A DNA stretch of 64,000 nt from Hyphomicrobiaceae bacterium. GTDB lineage: Bacteria; Pseudomonadota; Alphaproteobacteria; Rhizobiales; Hyphomicrobiaceae. The DNA is taken from positions 620,001 to 684,000 of the forward strand of contig JAGRKV010000051.1 of assembly GCA_020442165.1 (NCBI GenBank). The letters run 5' to 3'. Under the pieces are notes generated by a model. The model made no database searches and was not told the DNA's origin. It saw only the letters and a list, made by a program, of their open reading frames with translations. Every line of letters starts with the position of its first letter. Position 1 is the first letter of the stretch. Below, piece after piece: positions 18,087-26,563 of this stretch. Made by a program: the position numbers and the translations under genes.

Positions 18087-18506
18087 ATGCTGAAGGTGAC
18101 AAGCCGCATCTCGATCGACGATGCGGAGCTGGAGGAACGCTTCATTCGCGCTTCCGGTCCAGGCGGGCAGAACGTCAACAAGGTTTCGACAGCCGTTGAG
18201 CTGCGCTTCAACGTGGCGGCATCGCCAGCGCTCAGCGAGCCGATCCGCAAGCGATTGCAGCAGCTGGCGGGGCGGCGGATGACGGATGAGGGCATTCTGG
18301 TCATCCGCTCTGATCGCTTCCGCACGCAAGAACGCAACCGCGAGGATGCGCGCGAGCGCCTGGTGGAACTCGTTGCCGAAGCTGCCGTTCCACCCAAGCC
18401 GCGTATCAAGACACGGCCCACGCTGGCGTCGAAGAAGCGGCGGCTCGATGCCAAGACGCGGCGGGGCGAGGTCAAGCGCAACCGCGCCGCGCGAACCTTC
18501 GATTGA
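18087..18506 (+). CDS. arfB: Alternative ribosome-rescue factor / peptidyl-tRNA hydrolase ArfB
   Basis: 139 residues, the size of ArfB (YaeJ). The catalytic GGQ occurs in RASGPGGQNVNKVSTAVELRF, and the C-terminus is a Lys/Arg-rich tail (KTRPTLASKKRRLDAKTRRGEVKRNRAARTFD) that enters the mRNA channel of stalled ribosomes. It hydrolyses peptidyl-tRNA on non-stop ribosomes. It lies between the flavin reductase and hydroxypyruvate-isomerase-like genes on the same strand. Confidence 0.95.
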   Translation: MLKVTSRISIDDAELEERFIRASGPGGQNVNKVSTAVELRFNVAASPALSEPIRKRLQQLAGRRMTDEGILVIRSDRFRTQERNREDARERLVELVAEAAVPPKPRIKTRPTLASKKRRLDAKTRRGEVKRNRAARTFD

Positions 18507-18514
18507 GAGGCGAC

Positions 18515-19288
18515 ATGGTGCGGTTGGCGGCCAACCTGAGCTTCATGTTCAATGAGGTTGAATTTCTCGATCGCTTCGCGGCGGCCGCCCGCGCTGGTTT
18601 CAAGGGGGTGGAGTTTCTTTTCCCCTATGCCCATGAGGCGGCCGTCATTCGTGAGCGGCTGGAGGCAACGGGTCTCGAACTTGTCTTGTTCAACATTTCG
18701 CCCGGCAACTGGGACAGCGGAGAACGCGGCCTAGCCGCCCTGGCGGGCAGGGAAGACGATTTCGCACGAGCATTGGACGAGGCGCTTGCATATGCCTCGG
18801 CGCTGGGCTGCCGGCGGCTGCACGCCATGGCGGGACTTGTTTCGCAAGGGGCATGCCGCGATGTCTATGAGCGCAACCTTTCGCTGGCTGCAGGTGCCGC
18901 AGCGAGCGCTGGAATATCGATCCTGATCGAGCCCATCAATACATTCGACATGCCGGGCTATCTGCTCAATCGGACCGAGGAGGCGTCAGACATCATCTCG
19001 GCGGTCGGCAAAGATAATCTGGGTCTGCAATTCGACCTTTATCATAGGCACCGGATGCAAGGTGGCGTTGTGGGCGCGATTGCGCGGTATGCGCGCATTA
19101 CGCGGCATTTCCAGATTGCCGGCCCGCCTGACCGTGGAGAACCACATCCCAGTGATTTCGATGTTGCCGAGATATTCTCTGCCATCGACGCTGTCGGGTA
19201 TGATGGCTGGATGGGGTGCGAATACAAGCCGCGCGCTGGAACGGAAGAAGGACTGGCTTGGCGAAATTTGTTGCCAGCCACGGCCTGA
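18515..19288 (+). CDS. hyi: Hydroxypyruvate isomerase family protein
   Basis: 257 residues from the ATG at 18515 (GAGAGGCG upstream). TIM-barrel of the xylose-isomerase-like superfamily: ANLSFMFNEVEFLDRFAAAARAGFKGVEFLFPY, metal ligand Glu139 in ILIEPINTFDMPGYL, LQFDLYHRHRMQG, FQIAGPPDRGEPH and CEYKPRAGTEEGL with the second catalytic Glu. The family interconverts hydroxypyruvate and tartronate semialdehyde in glyoxylate metabolism; related OtnI enzymes act on 2-oxo-tetronate, so the substrate is not certain. No glyoxylate carboligase is next to it. Confidence 0.9.
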   Translation: MVRLAANLSFMFNEVEFLDRFAAAARAGFKGVEFLFPYAHEAAVIRERLEATGLELVLFNISPGNWDSGERGLAALAGREDDFARALDEALAYASALGCRRLHAMAGLVSQGACRDVYERNLSLAAGAAASAGISILIEPINTFDMPGYLLNRTEEASDIISAVGKDNLGLQFDLYHRHRMQGGVVGAIARYARITRHFQIAGPPDRGEPHPSDFDVAEIFSAIDAVGYDGWMGCEYKPRAGTEEGLAWRNLLPATA

Positions 19289-19324
19289 TTAGGCCGCTTT
19301 GCAGAGTTTGCCGCAGCTTCGATT

Positions 19325-19362
19325 GAAAAAGAGGAAGGGGCCGGTGGTTCACCAGGCCCCTT
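19325..19362 (-). terminator. Rho-independent terminator for the TadG-like genes
   Basis: AAGGGGCC (19335-19342) pairs with GGCCCCTT (19355-19362), with an inner GGTG/CACC stem. Read on the minus strand the hairpin is followed by CCTCTTTTTC, a suitable T-tract. It lies about 120 bases beyond the stop at 19483. Confidence 0.7.
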
Positions 19363-19482
19363 AAACTCATGCGCTGCCAGATCGTGTTCACTATCGATGG
19401 AAGAGAGTGTGCGTTCCATGTTTTTGATTTGTGCACGTTCAGCTGAGCCGCTGCGCACTTCAGCTGAACATGCATTCGATTC

Positions 19483-20754
19483 TCATTCGAGTAGCATCGG
19501 CCCGGTTTTGATGCGCGGCATCAGGTCGGGCAGGTCGGCCTTGGTGGCATTCGATGTGACGAAGAGCTTGCCATTGCCTTCCATGTAGAAGCTGTCGGCG
19601 ACGATGGCCAAGTAATCCGATTCTTCGTTCAGTTCTCCATTGCCGCCGATGTTCAGCTTCCATTGAGGCGCGTAGACAACTCCCTCCAGCTTGACGCGGC
19701 CGCCACCTTGAATTTCCGACTCACGGATGGAGTTGTAGCCTGGCCATAGGCGATCGACGATGACGAAGCCTGCAAGGTCGCCCGTCGCCGGCGCCTTCAG
19801 GTCGATACTGCCGCCGCCACGGACTTGAAGACTGGTGTTGTTGCCGACAAAGAACAGGGAGACGCCCGAGCCGGTGAGGCTCGACTGGGCCTGCACTTCG
19901 AGATAGCCGTCCCGGAAGATGTAGGTGCCGGGCCGCATCTCGACGATGGCCTGCGGCTTGAGCACGGTGTTACCGCAGTAGACGCCGGGGTCCATGTATT
20001 CGATGCTGCCGTGCGTGTTGTTGAATTGCTTGTTGTTGAAGTTGCACGAGGAAAATGCGTTGTACGGGCTGTAGCTGGAGAACTTGGCCTTGAAGGGATC
20101 GGCGATGCGTTCGCACTTGTCGTAGGGCTGGGGATCGAAGTGATCGGTTCCCGTGGCACCGCCATGCGAGCAGAACCCTTGTCCGGTGCCCATAGAAGCG
20201 CCAGTGGCATTGATGCCCGTCGGGCTGTCGCTGTTCACCCAGGTCCAGCAGTTGCGCGATGAAACCTTGTTGATGCCCTGCAGGTGCAGGCCGTTATCGG
20301 TCGTCTCATTCAGCGAAATCATGCACGCAACACCGCCGTTCTCCACCTGCGACTGGGCGGAGGACTTGGCCGCCACGGTCAGTTCCGTGGTGCCCAGGAT
20401 GCCCATGAAGCCGGTCTTCAACGTGTAATTCGCAGTCACAACGACGCGGGCGTTGGTTGCCTGGATATCGGCTGAGGCGCCCGTCAGTCTTGCTGTCGCG
20501 AGTGATGCATTGAGCATCTTGGATGCCGCGTTGTAGCGCTGTTCGGAGGTCGTTGCGGGAAGTCGCGCGCCAGCAATGGCGGCAGCGTCAACGACCTGCT
20601 TGAGGGCTTCGCGGGCCGCCACGGCCCTGGAGTAGTCGATTGCCAGGCCAACGAAGGCAATCATCGGGACGGCCAACAGGCCAAACTGTATTGCAATGGA
20701 TCCGCGGCGATCAAAAATGAACGCCCGGACCCGCAACGAATTGCGTCGCATCAT
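19483..20754 (-). CDS. TadG-like pilus-assembly/secreted protein, paralogue 1
   Basis: 423 residues. N-terminus FIFDRRGSIAIQFGLLAVPMIAFVGLAIDYSRAVAAREALKQVVDAAAIAGAR is the TadE/TadG-like membrane anchor with pilin-like helix. The C-terminal 300 residues are extracellular-type: conserved cysteines in GVACMISLNETTDNGLHLQGINKVSSRNCWTW, GQGFCSHGG and GVYCGNTVLKPQ, then a glycine-rich repetitive stretch (GSGVSLFFVGNNTSLQVRGGGSIDLKAP) that could form a beta-helix, ending LPDLMPRIKTGPMLLE. No tad secretion ATPase or Flp pilin genes are present in the window. Close paralogue of the next gene upstream. Confidence 0.85.
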   Translation of the reverse strand: MMRRNSLRVRAFIFDRRGSIAIQFGLLAVPMIAFVGLAIDYSRAVAAREALKQVVDAAAIAGARLPATTSEQRYNAASKMLNASLATARLTGASADIQATNARVVVTANYTLKTGFMGILGTTELTVAAKSSAQSQVENGGVACMISLNETTDNGLHLQGINKVSSRNCWTWVNSDSPTGINATGASMGTGQGFCSHGGATGTDHFDPQPYDKCERIADPFKAKFSSYSPYNAFSSCNFNNKQFNNTHGSIEYMDPGVYCGNTVLKPQAIVEMRPGTYIFRDGYLEVQAQSSLTGSGVSLFFVGNNTSLQVRGGGSIDLKAPATGDLAGFVIVDRLWPGYNSIRESEIQGGGRVKLEGVVYAPQWKLNIGGNGELNEESDYLAIVADSFYMEGNGKLFVTSNATKADLPDLMPRIKTGPMLLE

Positions 20755-20983
20755 GCGGCTCCATGGCTAGAATATGGATTGATGGTGACTCAATTCTTCT
20801 AAGTCATGGTTTATGGCTGGCGGCTAAAATCGATAAAAATGCAAGAAACTGGCTTTTTCCCAAGTGCGGCGCACATCGACGTGTGGTGGCTGATGCAACG
20901 GGATCGAAGTCTTATCGAAAATTAAGAAAGGCGGCACCAGCCGGATGCCACCTTTCCCGCAGTTCAGCTCGCTTCACGATGCC

Positions 20984-22237
20984 TCAGTAAAGAAGTCTCG
21001 GACCGGTCTTGATACGCGGCATGAGATCTGGGAGCTGTGCCGACTCGGCATTGGACTGGATGTAGATGCTGCCGTTGCCTTCCATATAGTAGTGGTTTGC
21101 GATCATGGCGAAATACTTGGACGTTTCATTGATGTCGCCATTGCCCGATACGCTGACGCGCCAGTAGGGGGCATACAACACGCCTTCCATCTTGATGCGG
21201 CCGCCGCCCTGAATGATGGTCTCGCGAATGTTGGTGTCTGCGGCATTGGGTTCCATCATGACGAAGCCGGCGAACTCTCCCGAGTCCGGGGCCTTGATGT
21301 CGATGTTGCCGCCGCCGCGAACAATCATGCGTGTGTTGTTGCCATCGAAATAAAGGGTCACCGCGTCGCCACTCAGGCTGGCCTGTCCCTGCACCTCAAG
21401 GTAGCCGCCGCGGAAGACATAGAGACCGGGCATCATCCTCACATCAGCCTGCGGCTTCAGGACCGTGTTGCCGCAGTAGACACCAGGGCGCATCGTGTAG
21501 ATGCCGTTCTTATAGGTCTGATCGGTGTATTCGCAGGTTGTGTTTTCCGGCTGATAATTGCTCCACTTCGATGCGAAGGGATCGCCGATCCTGTCACATT
21601 GCGTGTAAGGCTGCGGGTCGAAGTGCTCGGCGCCGACTGCACCGCCATGAGAGCAGAATCCCTGTCCGGTTCCCATTGACGTACCGGTTGCGTTGATCGC
21701 GCTCGAGCTGTCGGAATTAACCCAGGTCCAGCAGTTGCGCGATGAAACCTTGTTGATGCCCTGCAGGTGCAGGCCGTCATCGATCGTTTCGTTGAGGGCG
21801 ATGAGGCACGCGACACCTCCGTTTTCCACTTGGGACTGGGCGGCGGATTTGACTGCGATCTGCATGTTTTCGACGCCTAGAATGCCCATCAGCGACGTCT
21901 TGTAATTGTATGAGGCCTCAATGCGCACGTTGGCGTTCGTGGCCTGGATGTTGGTCTTGACGTCTTCGAGGCTGGTGTTGGCGAGGGCCGCTGCAAGCAG
22001 GTGATGCGCTTCGTCGAGCCGCTTCTGGCTGGTGGTTGCGGGCAGCCGCGCACCAGCGATGACCGTGCTGTCAGCAATATCCTGAAGCTGCTTCTTGATG
22101 CCCATCGCTTTGGAGTAGTCGATGGCGATGCCTGAAAAGGCAATCATCGGAATCATTATGAAGGCGAATTGGATGGTCAGCGATCCGCGATGGTCTAGAG
22201 CAAATCGCTTGAAGAATCTGGTTGATGAAAAGTTCAT
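20984..22237 (-). CDS. TadG-like pilus-assembly/secreted protein, paralogue 2
   Basis: 417 residues and the same architecture as its neighbour at 19483: anchor FALDHRGSLTIQFAFIMIPMIAFSGIAIDYSKAMGIKKQLQDIADSTVIAGAR, shared core GLHLQGINKVSSRNCWTWVNSDSS, GTGQGFCSHGG, GVYCGNTVLKPQA, the glycine-rich repeat and the shared end LPDLMPRIKTGPRLLY. Well over half the residues match in the C-terminal domain, so this is a tandem duplication. The 229-base gap between them is AT-rich and may contain a separate promoter for the downstream copy. Confidence 0.85.
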   Translation of the reverse strand: MNFSSTRFFKRFALDHRGSLTIQFAFIMIPMIAFSGIAIDYSKAMGIKKQLQDIADSTVIAGARLPATTSQKRLDEAHHLLAAALANTSLEDVKTNIQATNANVRIEASYNYKTSLMGILGVENMQIAVKSAAQSQVENGGVACLIALNETIDDGLHLQGINKVSSRNCWTWVNSDSSSAINATGTSMGTGQGFCSHGGAVGAEHFDPQPYTQCDRIGDPFASKWSNYQPENTTCEYTDQTYKNGIYTMRPGVYCGNTVLKPQADVRMMPGLYVFRGGYLEVQGQASLSGDAVTLYFDGNNTRMIVRGGGNIDIKAPDSGEFAGFVMMEPNAADTNIRETIIQGGGRIKMEGVLYAPYWRVSVSGNGDINETSKYFAMIANHYYMEGNGSIYIQSNAESAQLPDLMPRIKTGPRLLY

Positions 22238-22469
22238 GCGAGCCTCCAGTTTCTCGTGAATGGAGGTAACCTCTCGCTAACCGATGAACCAAAGCTTAAG
22301 AAATCCGGTGGCATTCGACGCAACCGGCTTACCACCTCTTCATCCTGTGGGATGCAGTAAAAAACACGTTGATACAATGGCTTGATATTTTCTCAAGTGC
22401 GCACACAATTTGTTTTTAGTTGTTTTGCGATTTGAAGTTTGGGATCCGATTTTAACTTTTTCGGCCGGG

Positions 22470-23498
22470 TCAGCGATTGGTCAACTTCAGCTCGATCCTG
22501 CGGTTTTTCCGCAGGCTTGCCTCGTCTGTGCCGGATTCGAGGGGTGCGAATTCACCATAGCCCGCCGCCACCAGATGGCGTGCCGGAACGCCCCGTGAGA
22601 TCAGGTATTTGACGACGGAAGCAGCGCGCGCGGTTGACAATTCCCAGTTGGAGGGGAATTGCGGAGAGTTAATCGGGCGGATGTCGGTATGGCCGTCCAC
22701 CTGCAGGACCCAATCGATTTCGGGCGGAATCTGCTGTCCCAATTCGACAATTGCCTGGGCCAACTGGTCCATGGCGCCGATGCCCTCGGGAGTCATGGTC
22801 GCCTGGCCGGACGGGAAGAGAACCTCGCTTTCGAAAACGAAGCGGTCGCCGACGACACGGATGTCCTTGCGCTCCTTCAGAAGCTCGCGCAGGCGGCCAA
22901 AGAAGTCGGAACGGTAGCGCTGCAGTTCCTGCACCTGACGGGCGAGGGCGGCGTTAAGGCGGGCGCCGAGATCCTTGATGCGGTCCTGGGAGGCCTGGTC
23001 CTTCTTTTCGGAAGTTTCGAGAGCCTCGTTGAGGGCCGCGATCTGGCGCCTCAATGCGAGCAGTTGCTGATTCAACAGATCCACTTTGGCGAGGGCGTCG
23101 TCGGAAACCTTCTTCTGGGTGTCGAGACTGTCCTCCAGCGCGGAGATACGGCCGGATTGCGTCTTGGCCTGCTCGTTGCCCGAAAGGGCGAAGCCGGACA
23201 AGCGCTGGTTGTCCTGGCGCAGTGCAGCGAGCGTTGCCTGCAGCGCTGCCAATTCGTCATCGGCTGATTTGGCCTTGCTCTTCTCCAGCGAGAGCAGGCT
23301 CGTCAACTCAGCGATCTGGCGGTTAAGACGTTGCAGGGCGCTGTTCTTGCCGCTCGCTTCCTGGCTGGCAAAGTACTGCGCCAGCATGAAGATCGACATG
23401 AGGAACGTGACGACCAGGAGCAGCGTCGACAGCGCATCGACGTAACCTGGCCAGAACTCGCCGTAATCGCCGCCGCGACGTGAGCGTCCACGCGGCAT
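22470..23498 (-). CDS. MotB/OmpA-like peptidoglycan-binding membrane protein
   Basis: 342 residues: one membrane helix at about 18-42 with Asp21 in FWPGYVDALSTLLLVVTF, placed like the proton-binding Asp of MotB; a long coiled coil (about 50-195); and an OmpA-like peptidoglycan-binding domain (about 215-342) with VLFPSGQATMTPEGIGAMDQLAQ, VDGHTDIRPI, WELSTARAASVVKYLISRGVP and LRKNRRIELKL. Its start lies 3 bases after the MotA/ExbB-like gene stop, so they are one operon. The pair resembles a stator unit rather than flagellar MotAB; the process it powers is unknown. Confidence 0.9.
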   Translation of the reverse strand: MPRGRSRRGGDYGEFWPGYVDALSTLLLVVTFLMSIFMLAQYFASQEASGKNSALQRLNRQIAELTSLLSLEKSKAKSADDELAALQATLAALRQDNQRLSGFALSGNEQAKTQSGRISALEDSLDTQKKVSDDALAKVDLLNQQLLALRRQIAALNEALETSEKKDQASQDRIKDLGARLNAALARQVQELQRYRSDFFGRLRELLKERKDIRVVGDRFVFESEVLFPSGQATMTPEGIGAMDQLAQAIVELGQQIPPEIDWVLQVDGHTDIRPINSPQFPSNWELSTARAASVVKYLISRGVPARHLVAAGYGEFAPLESGTDEASLRKNRRIELKLTNR

Positions 23499-23501
23499 GG
23501 G

Positions 23502-24548
23502 CTAGCTCCCCTTACGATCGAGATTACGGGCCAGGTCTTTCAGGACATTGGCGACTTCCGCCTGTTGGGAGGCTTGTTCGTCTACCCACTCGCGTACGAT
23601 TTGCTGCTCGCTGCGCATCTGTGTGATGAGCTGGTTCACGCCCTGGGCAAGGTCACGCATTTCCTTGGTCTTGGGACTATCGCCCGACAAAGTGCCATCG
23701 GCATCGTCGCCAAGCCTGATATTCAGCTCCTCCAGCACGCGCTGCATGTCGTACAGGGTGGCGGCCAGCTGGCGCATGACGACATCGCTGTTGGCGCCCG
23801 TCGTGCCGGGAGTAAGTTCGGTAATACCCGAGAGCCATTCTTCGAGCTCGTTGTAGAAGCGGTTTTGTGCATGGCTTGCCTGCAATTCGAGGAAGCCGAG
23901 GATCAGCGAACCGGCCAAGCCCAGCAGCGATGACGAGAACGCCGTGCCCATGCCTTTCAAGGGTGCCGCGAGGCCGCTTTTCAGATCGTCGAACACTGTA
24001 ACCGTGTCGCCGCCTTTGGTATCGATGGTGCCGATGGCCTGGCCCACCGACTGGATTGTATCGAGCAGTCCCCAGAATGTGCCGAGAAGGCCGAGGAATA
24101 CGAGCAGGCCAACCATATAGCGACCGGTGTCGCGGGCTTCGTCGAGGCGGGATCCCAGCGACTCCATGATCGATGACATGGACGCCGTTGACAGTGAGAT
24201 CGAGCCGGTGCGGTCGCGCAGCATTGTGGCCATCGGCAACAGCAGGCGCGGCTTGTGGGCGATGGCGAGACCCGGGTCGGCGATGCGAAAGGCGTTGACC
24301 CAGCGGATCTCTGGATAGAGCCGCATGACCTGGCGGAACGAATAGACGATGCCGAAGGCGAGTACGCCAAGGATCAAGCCGTTGAGGCCAGGGTTGGTCA
24401 TGATCGAGCGTGTGAGCTGCTCGTGCAGGATCGCGCCCAGAAAGCCGACCAGGGTCAGGAAGATCAACATGCGGATCAGAAACAGACCTGGTGCCGTGAG
24501 GGCGCGGTGCAGGCCCTGTGCCGTTTCACCGGATCTTTTTCTTGCCAT
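23502..24548 (-). CDS. MotA/TolQ/ExbB-type proton channel protein
   Basis: 348 residues from the ATG at 24548, which follows GAGGATTGGC. Membrane segments near LFLIRMLIFLTLVGFLGAIL, LNGLILGVLAFGIVYSFRQV, YMVGLLVFLGLLGTFWGLLDTI and the pore region LKGMGTAFSSSLLGLAGSLILGFLELQ, the last two matching the MotA_ExbB domain. It ends in a coiled coil that includes MRQLAATLYDMQRVLEELNIRLG. Partner of the MotB-like protein encoded 3 bases downstream. Confidence 0.9.
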   Translation of the reverse strand: MARKRSGETAQGLHRALTAPGLFLIRMLIFLTLVGFLGAILHEQLTRSIMTNPGLNGLILGVLAFGIVYSFRQVMRLYPEIRWVNAFRIADPGLAIAHKPRLLLPMATMLRDRTGSISLSTASMSSIMESLGSRLDEARDTGRYMVGLLVFLGLLGTFWGLLDTIQSVGQAIGTIDTKGGDTVTVFDDLKSGLAAPLKGMGTAFSSSLLGLAGSLILGFLELQASHAQNRFYNELEEWLSGITELTPGTTGANSDVVMRQLAATLYDMQRVLEELNIRLGDDADGTLSGDSPKTKEMRDLAQGVNQLITQMRSEQQIVREWVDEQASQQAEVANVLKDLARNLDRKGS

Positions 24549-24770
24549 GCCAATCCTCTTGCGGCGCACTTCGGGCCGGCACGGGTCCGCCTGAGTGGCG
24601 GGCACAAACCGGCCGCGTTGCTCCTGGTCGAGTGTACCTCAGAGGAGCACCACGAGAAACCGGCAACATCCTACGCTGCATTTGGGCCACAGCGGGGCGG
24701 GCGCGGCTCGAAGGTGCCAAATCCGCCGCGGGTGTGGCGGCAAGGGCGGGTCCGCAAACCAGTTGCTAGG

Positions 24771-25562
24771 CTAAGCGCTGCCGAGCAGAGTGAGCATGCC
24801 CTTGTGGATGGCTGGGTTTCCAGCCAGGACCTCGCCCTTTTCAAGCATCGTGTCGCCACCTGTCAGGTCGCTGCAAATGCCACCTGCCTCGCGAACGATG
24901 ACAATACCGGCGGCAAGGTCCCAGGCCTGGATGCCTTGTTCCCAAAAGGCGTCGAACCGTCCCGCCGCCGTCCAGGCGAGATCGAGGGCCGCTGAGCCAG
25001 TGCGGCGTATGCCGGCCACTTCGCTCATGACCGCTTGGGCTTCCTTGAGGAAACGCGCGTGTCCGGGCCGGCCGCGATGTGGAATTCCCGTCGTGATGAC
25101 GGTCTCGGAGATCTGCTTGCGGGCGGCAACGCGAAGCCTGCGCTTGTCATTGAGAAAGGCGCCACGGCCCTTTTCGGCGGCGAATAGTTCATCCGAGATC
25201 GGATTGTAGATGATTCCGGCGACAAGCTGGCCTTCCCGCTCCAGGCCGACGGAAATGCAAAACAGCGGTATGCCGTGGAGGAAGTTGGTGGTGCCGTCCA
25301 GCGGATCGACGATCCAGCGGTGGGACTTGTCGCGGCCTTCTACCGTGCCGCGCTCCTCCATCAGAAATCCGTAGTCAGGCCGCGCCTTGGACAACTCCCT
25401 GTAGAGGATTTCCTCCGCCCGCAGGTCAGCGGCTGTGACGAAGTTGGCTGGGCTCTTGACCGAGACCTGCAGCTGTTCGACCTCGCCGAAGTCGCGCGTC
25501 AGCGAGCGGCCAGCTTTCCGCACGGCGGCAACCATCACGTTCATCAGGGCGGATGCGGTCAT
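24771..25562 (-). CDS. suhB: Inositol monophosphatase family protein
   Basis: 263 residues. The metal-binding motif WIVDPLDGTTNF at 83-94, the Glu of MEERG at 69-71, and the second motif WDLAAGIVIVREAGGICSDLTGG near 208-231 define the family. SuhB-type proteins dephosphorylate inositol 1-phosphate and in E. coli also take part in rRNA transcription antitermination; which applies here cannot be told. It is set apart from the ExbB-like gene by 220 bases without a gene. Confidence 0.93.
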   Translation of the reverse strand: MTASALMNVMVAAVRKAGRSLTRDFGEVEQLQVSVKSPANFVTAADLRAEEILYRELSKARPDYGFLMEERGTVEGRDKSHRWIVDPLDGTTNFLHGIPLFCISVGLEREGQLVAGIIYNPISDELFAAEKGRGAFLNDKRRLRVAARKQISETVITTGIPHRGRPGHARFLKEAQAVMSEVAGIRRTGSAALDLAWTAAGRFDAFWEQGIQAWDLAAGIVIVREAGGICSDLTGGDTMLEKGEVLAGNPAIHKGMLTLLGSA

Positions 25563-26104
25563 TACAGGCTCTTTTCAGGATGAGCTGTTCCGTTCGTCCG
25601 GGAGGCGGGAGTTGCCTCGACGGCGGCTCGCATGGTGTGCGGGCGGCGAGGCTGGAGGCCTAGCCCGTCTGCCGCGCGCTGGCAAGGAGGTGGCGACAAT
25701 GCGCGACGGGGGTGGTGAGTCGCGGGAGGCTTGGGTGGCCGCTGTGGCCGGGCCGACGAATTTCGCCGAAATGGTGGCATGCTCACTCAGGGTCCGCTAA
25801 ACCAGTATCGATTGGTTAAGTTGACCGTTTCTGCCGGTGGCTTCATCTGCTGCTCGACGGTCCGGTGCCTCCAGCCTGACGAGTGGCCGCCAATGCCTGC
25901 CCTTAATGCCGCCTGATCTGTCCTGTGCTTGTAAAAGTGTGTCGAGAGGACTTGTTGCATTAACCTTCGTATATATTTTGGGCACTTTTGGTGCGTGGTC
26001 GGGCAACGTTTGTGCGCGTATTGCGGCAGGAAGGCCCGTCGGCGTGGCTCGGCGAACAAGAGTGGCGAACGAACTCAGATCCAATTTCTACAGAGAACGC
26101 TAAA
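25563..26104. other. Intergenic region suhB / DUF3302-like gene
   Basis: About 540 bases between divergent genes with no supported ORF; an in-frame extension of the next gene starts at 25988 but has no family-like content. A TATATATTTTGG string at 25970-25981 is the best promoter-like sequence for the plus-strand pair. Confidence 0.45.
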
Positions 26105-26560
26105 ATGGATAAGGTCCACTCCGCTGCGGCAGATCATTTGCCTGCATTCATCACCGCCCCAGGCAACACGGATGTCCTGATGGTGGTGTCTGCCATTGTA
26201 CTGATCGCTACCGTTCTCGGTGCGGGCGTATTCTTCTTGTGGCTGCATTCCCTTCCTGAACGGATGGTGCACAACCGGCTGCAATACGATCTCGTTGCGG
26301 TTCTGGCACTGCTGTCGCTTTTCACTCATGTGCATGCGTTCTGGATTGCAGCTCTGCTGCTCGCGTTCGTCACCATTCCAGATATGAGCAGGCACAACCC
26401 ACTTGGACCATTGCGCAGTATTGCAAAATCGTTGCGGTCATTGGTGGCTCAAAACGAGGAGGGAAAACAGAGCGAACCGCTGGTGGTTGCTCAGCCGCCT
26501 GCGACCGAGCCCGCTGCTAGAGCCGCTGCGCCCCAACAACCCGCCACGAAGGAGGCTTGA
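26105..26560 (+). CDS. DUF3302-like inner-membrane protein, partner of HlyD-like protein
   Basis: 151 residues from the ATG at 26105. A hydrophobic stretch VLMVVSAIVLIATVLGAGVFFLWLHSLPERM and another, YDLVAVLALLSLFTHVHAFWIAALLLAFVTIPDM, give two to three membrane helices; the C-terminus is a Pro/Ala/Glu-rich cytoplasmic tail. The LHSLPERM and LFTHVHAFW segments and the gene pairing resemble the E. coli YiaW/YibI (DUF3302) and YiaV/YibH pairs. That family call is tentative. Three bases separate it from the HlyD gene. Confidence 0.75.
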   Translation: MDKVHSAAADHLPAFITAPGNTDVLMVVSAIVLIATVLGAGVFFLWLHSLPERMVHNRLQYDLVAVLALLSLFTHVHAFWIAALLLAFVTIPDMSRHNPLGPLRSIAKSLRSLVAQNEEGKQSEPLVVAQPPATEPAARAAAPQQPATKEA

Positions 26561-26563
26561 CCG

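Noticed and set aside
22470..24548. Possible Zorya anti-phage system (ZorA/ZorB-like MotA-MotB pair)
   Set aside because: ZorA-ZorB need ZorC/ZorD or ZorE beside them; none of the neighbouring genes (TadG-like proteins, suhB) fits, and similar pairs are common as housekeeping genes in this order.
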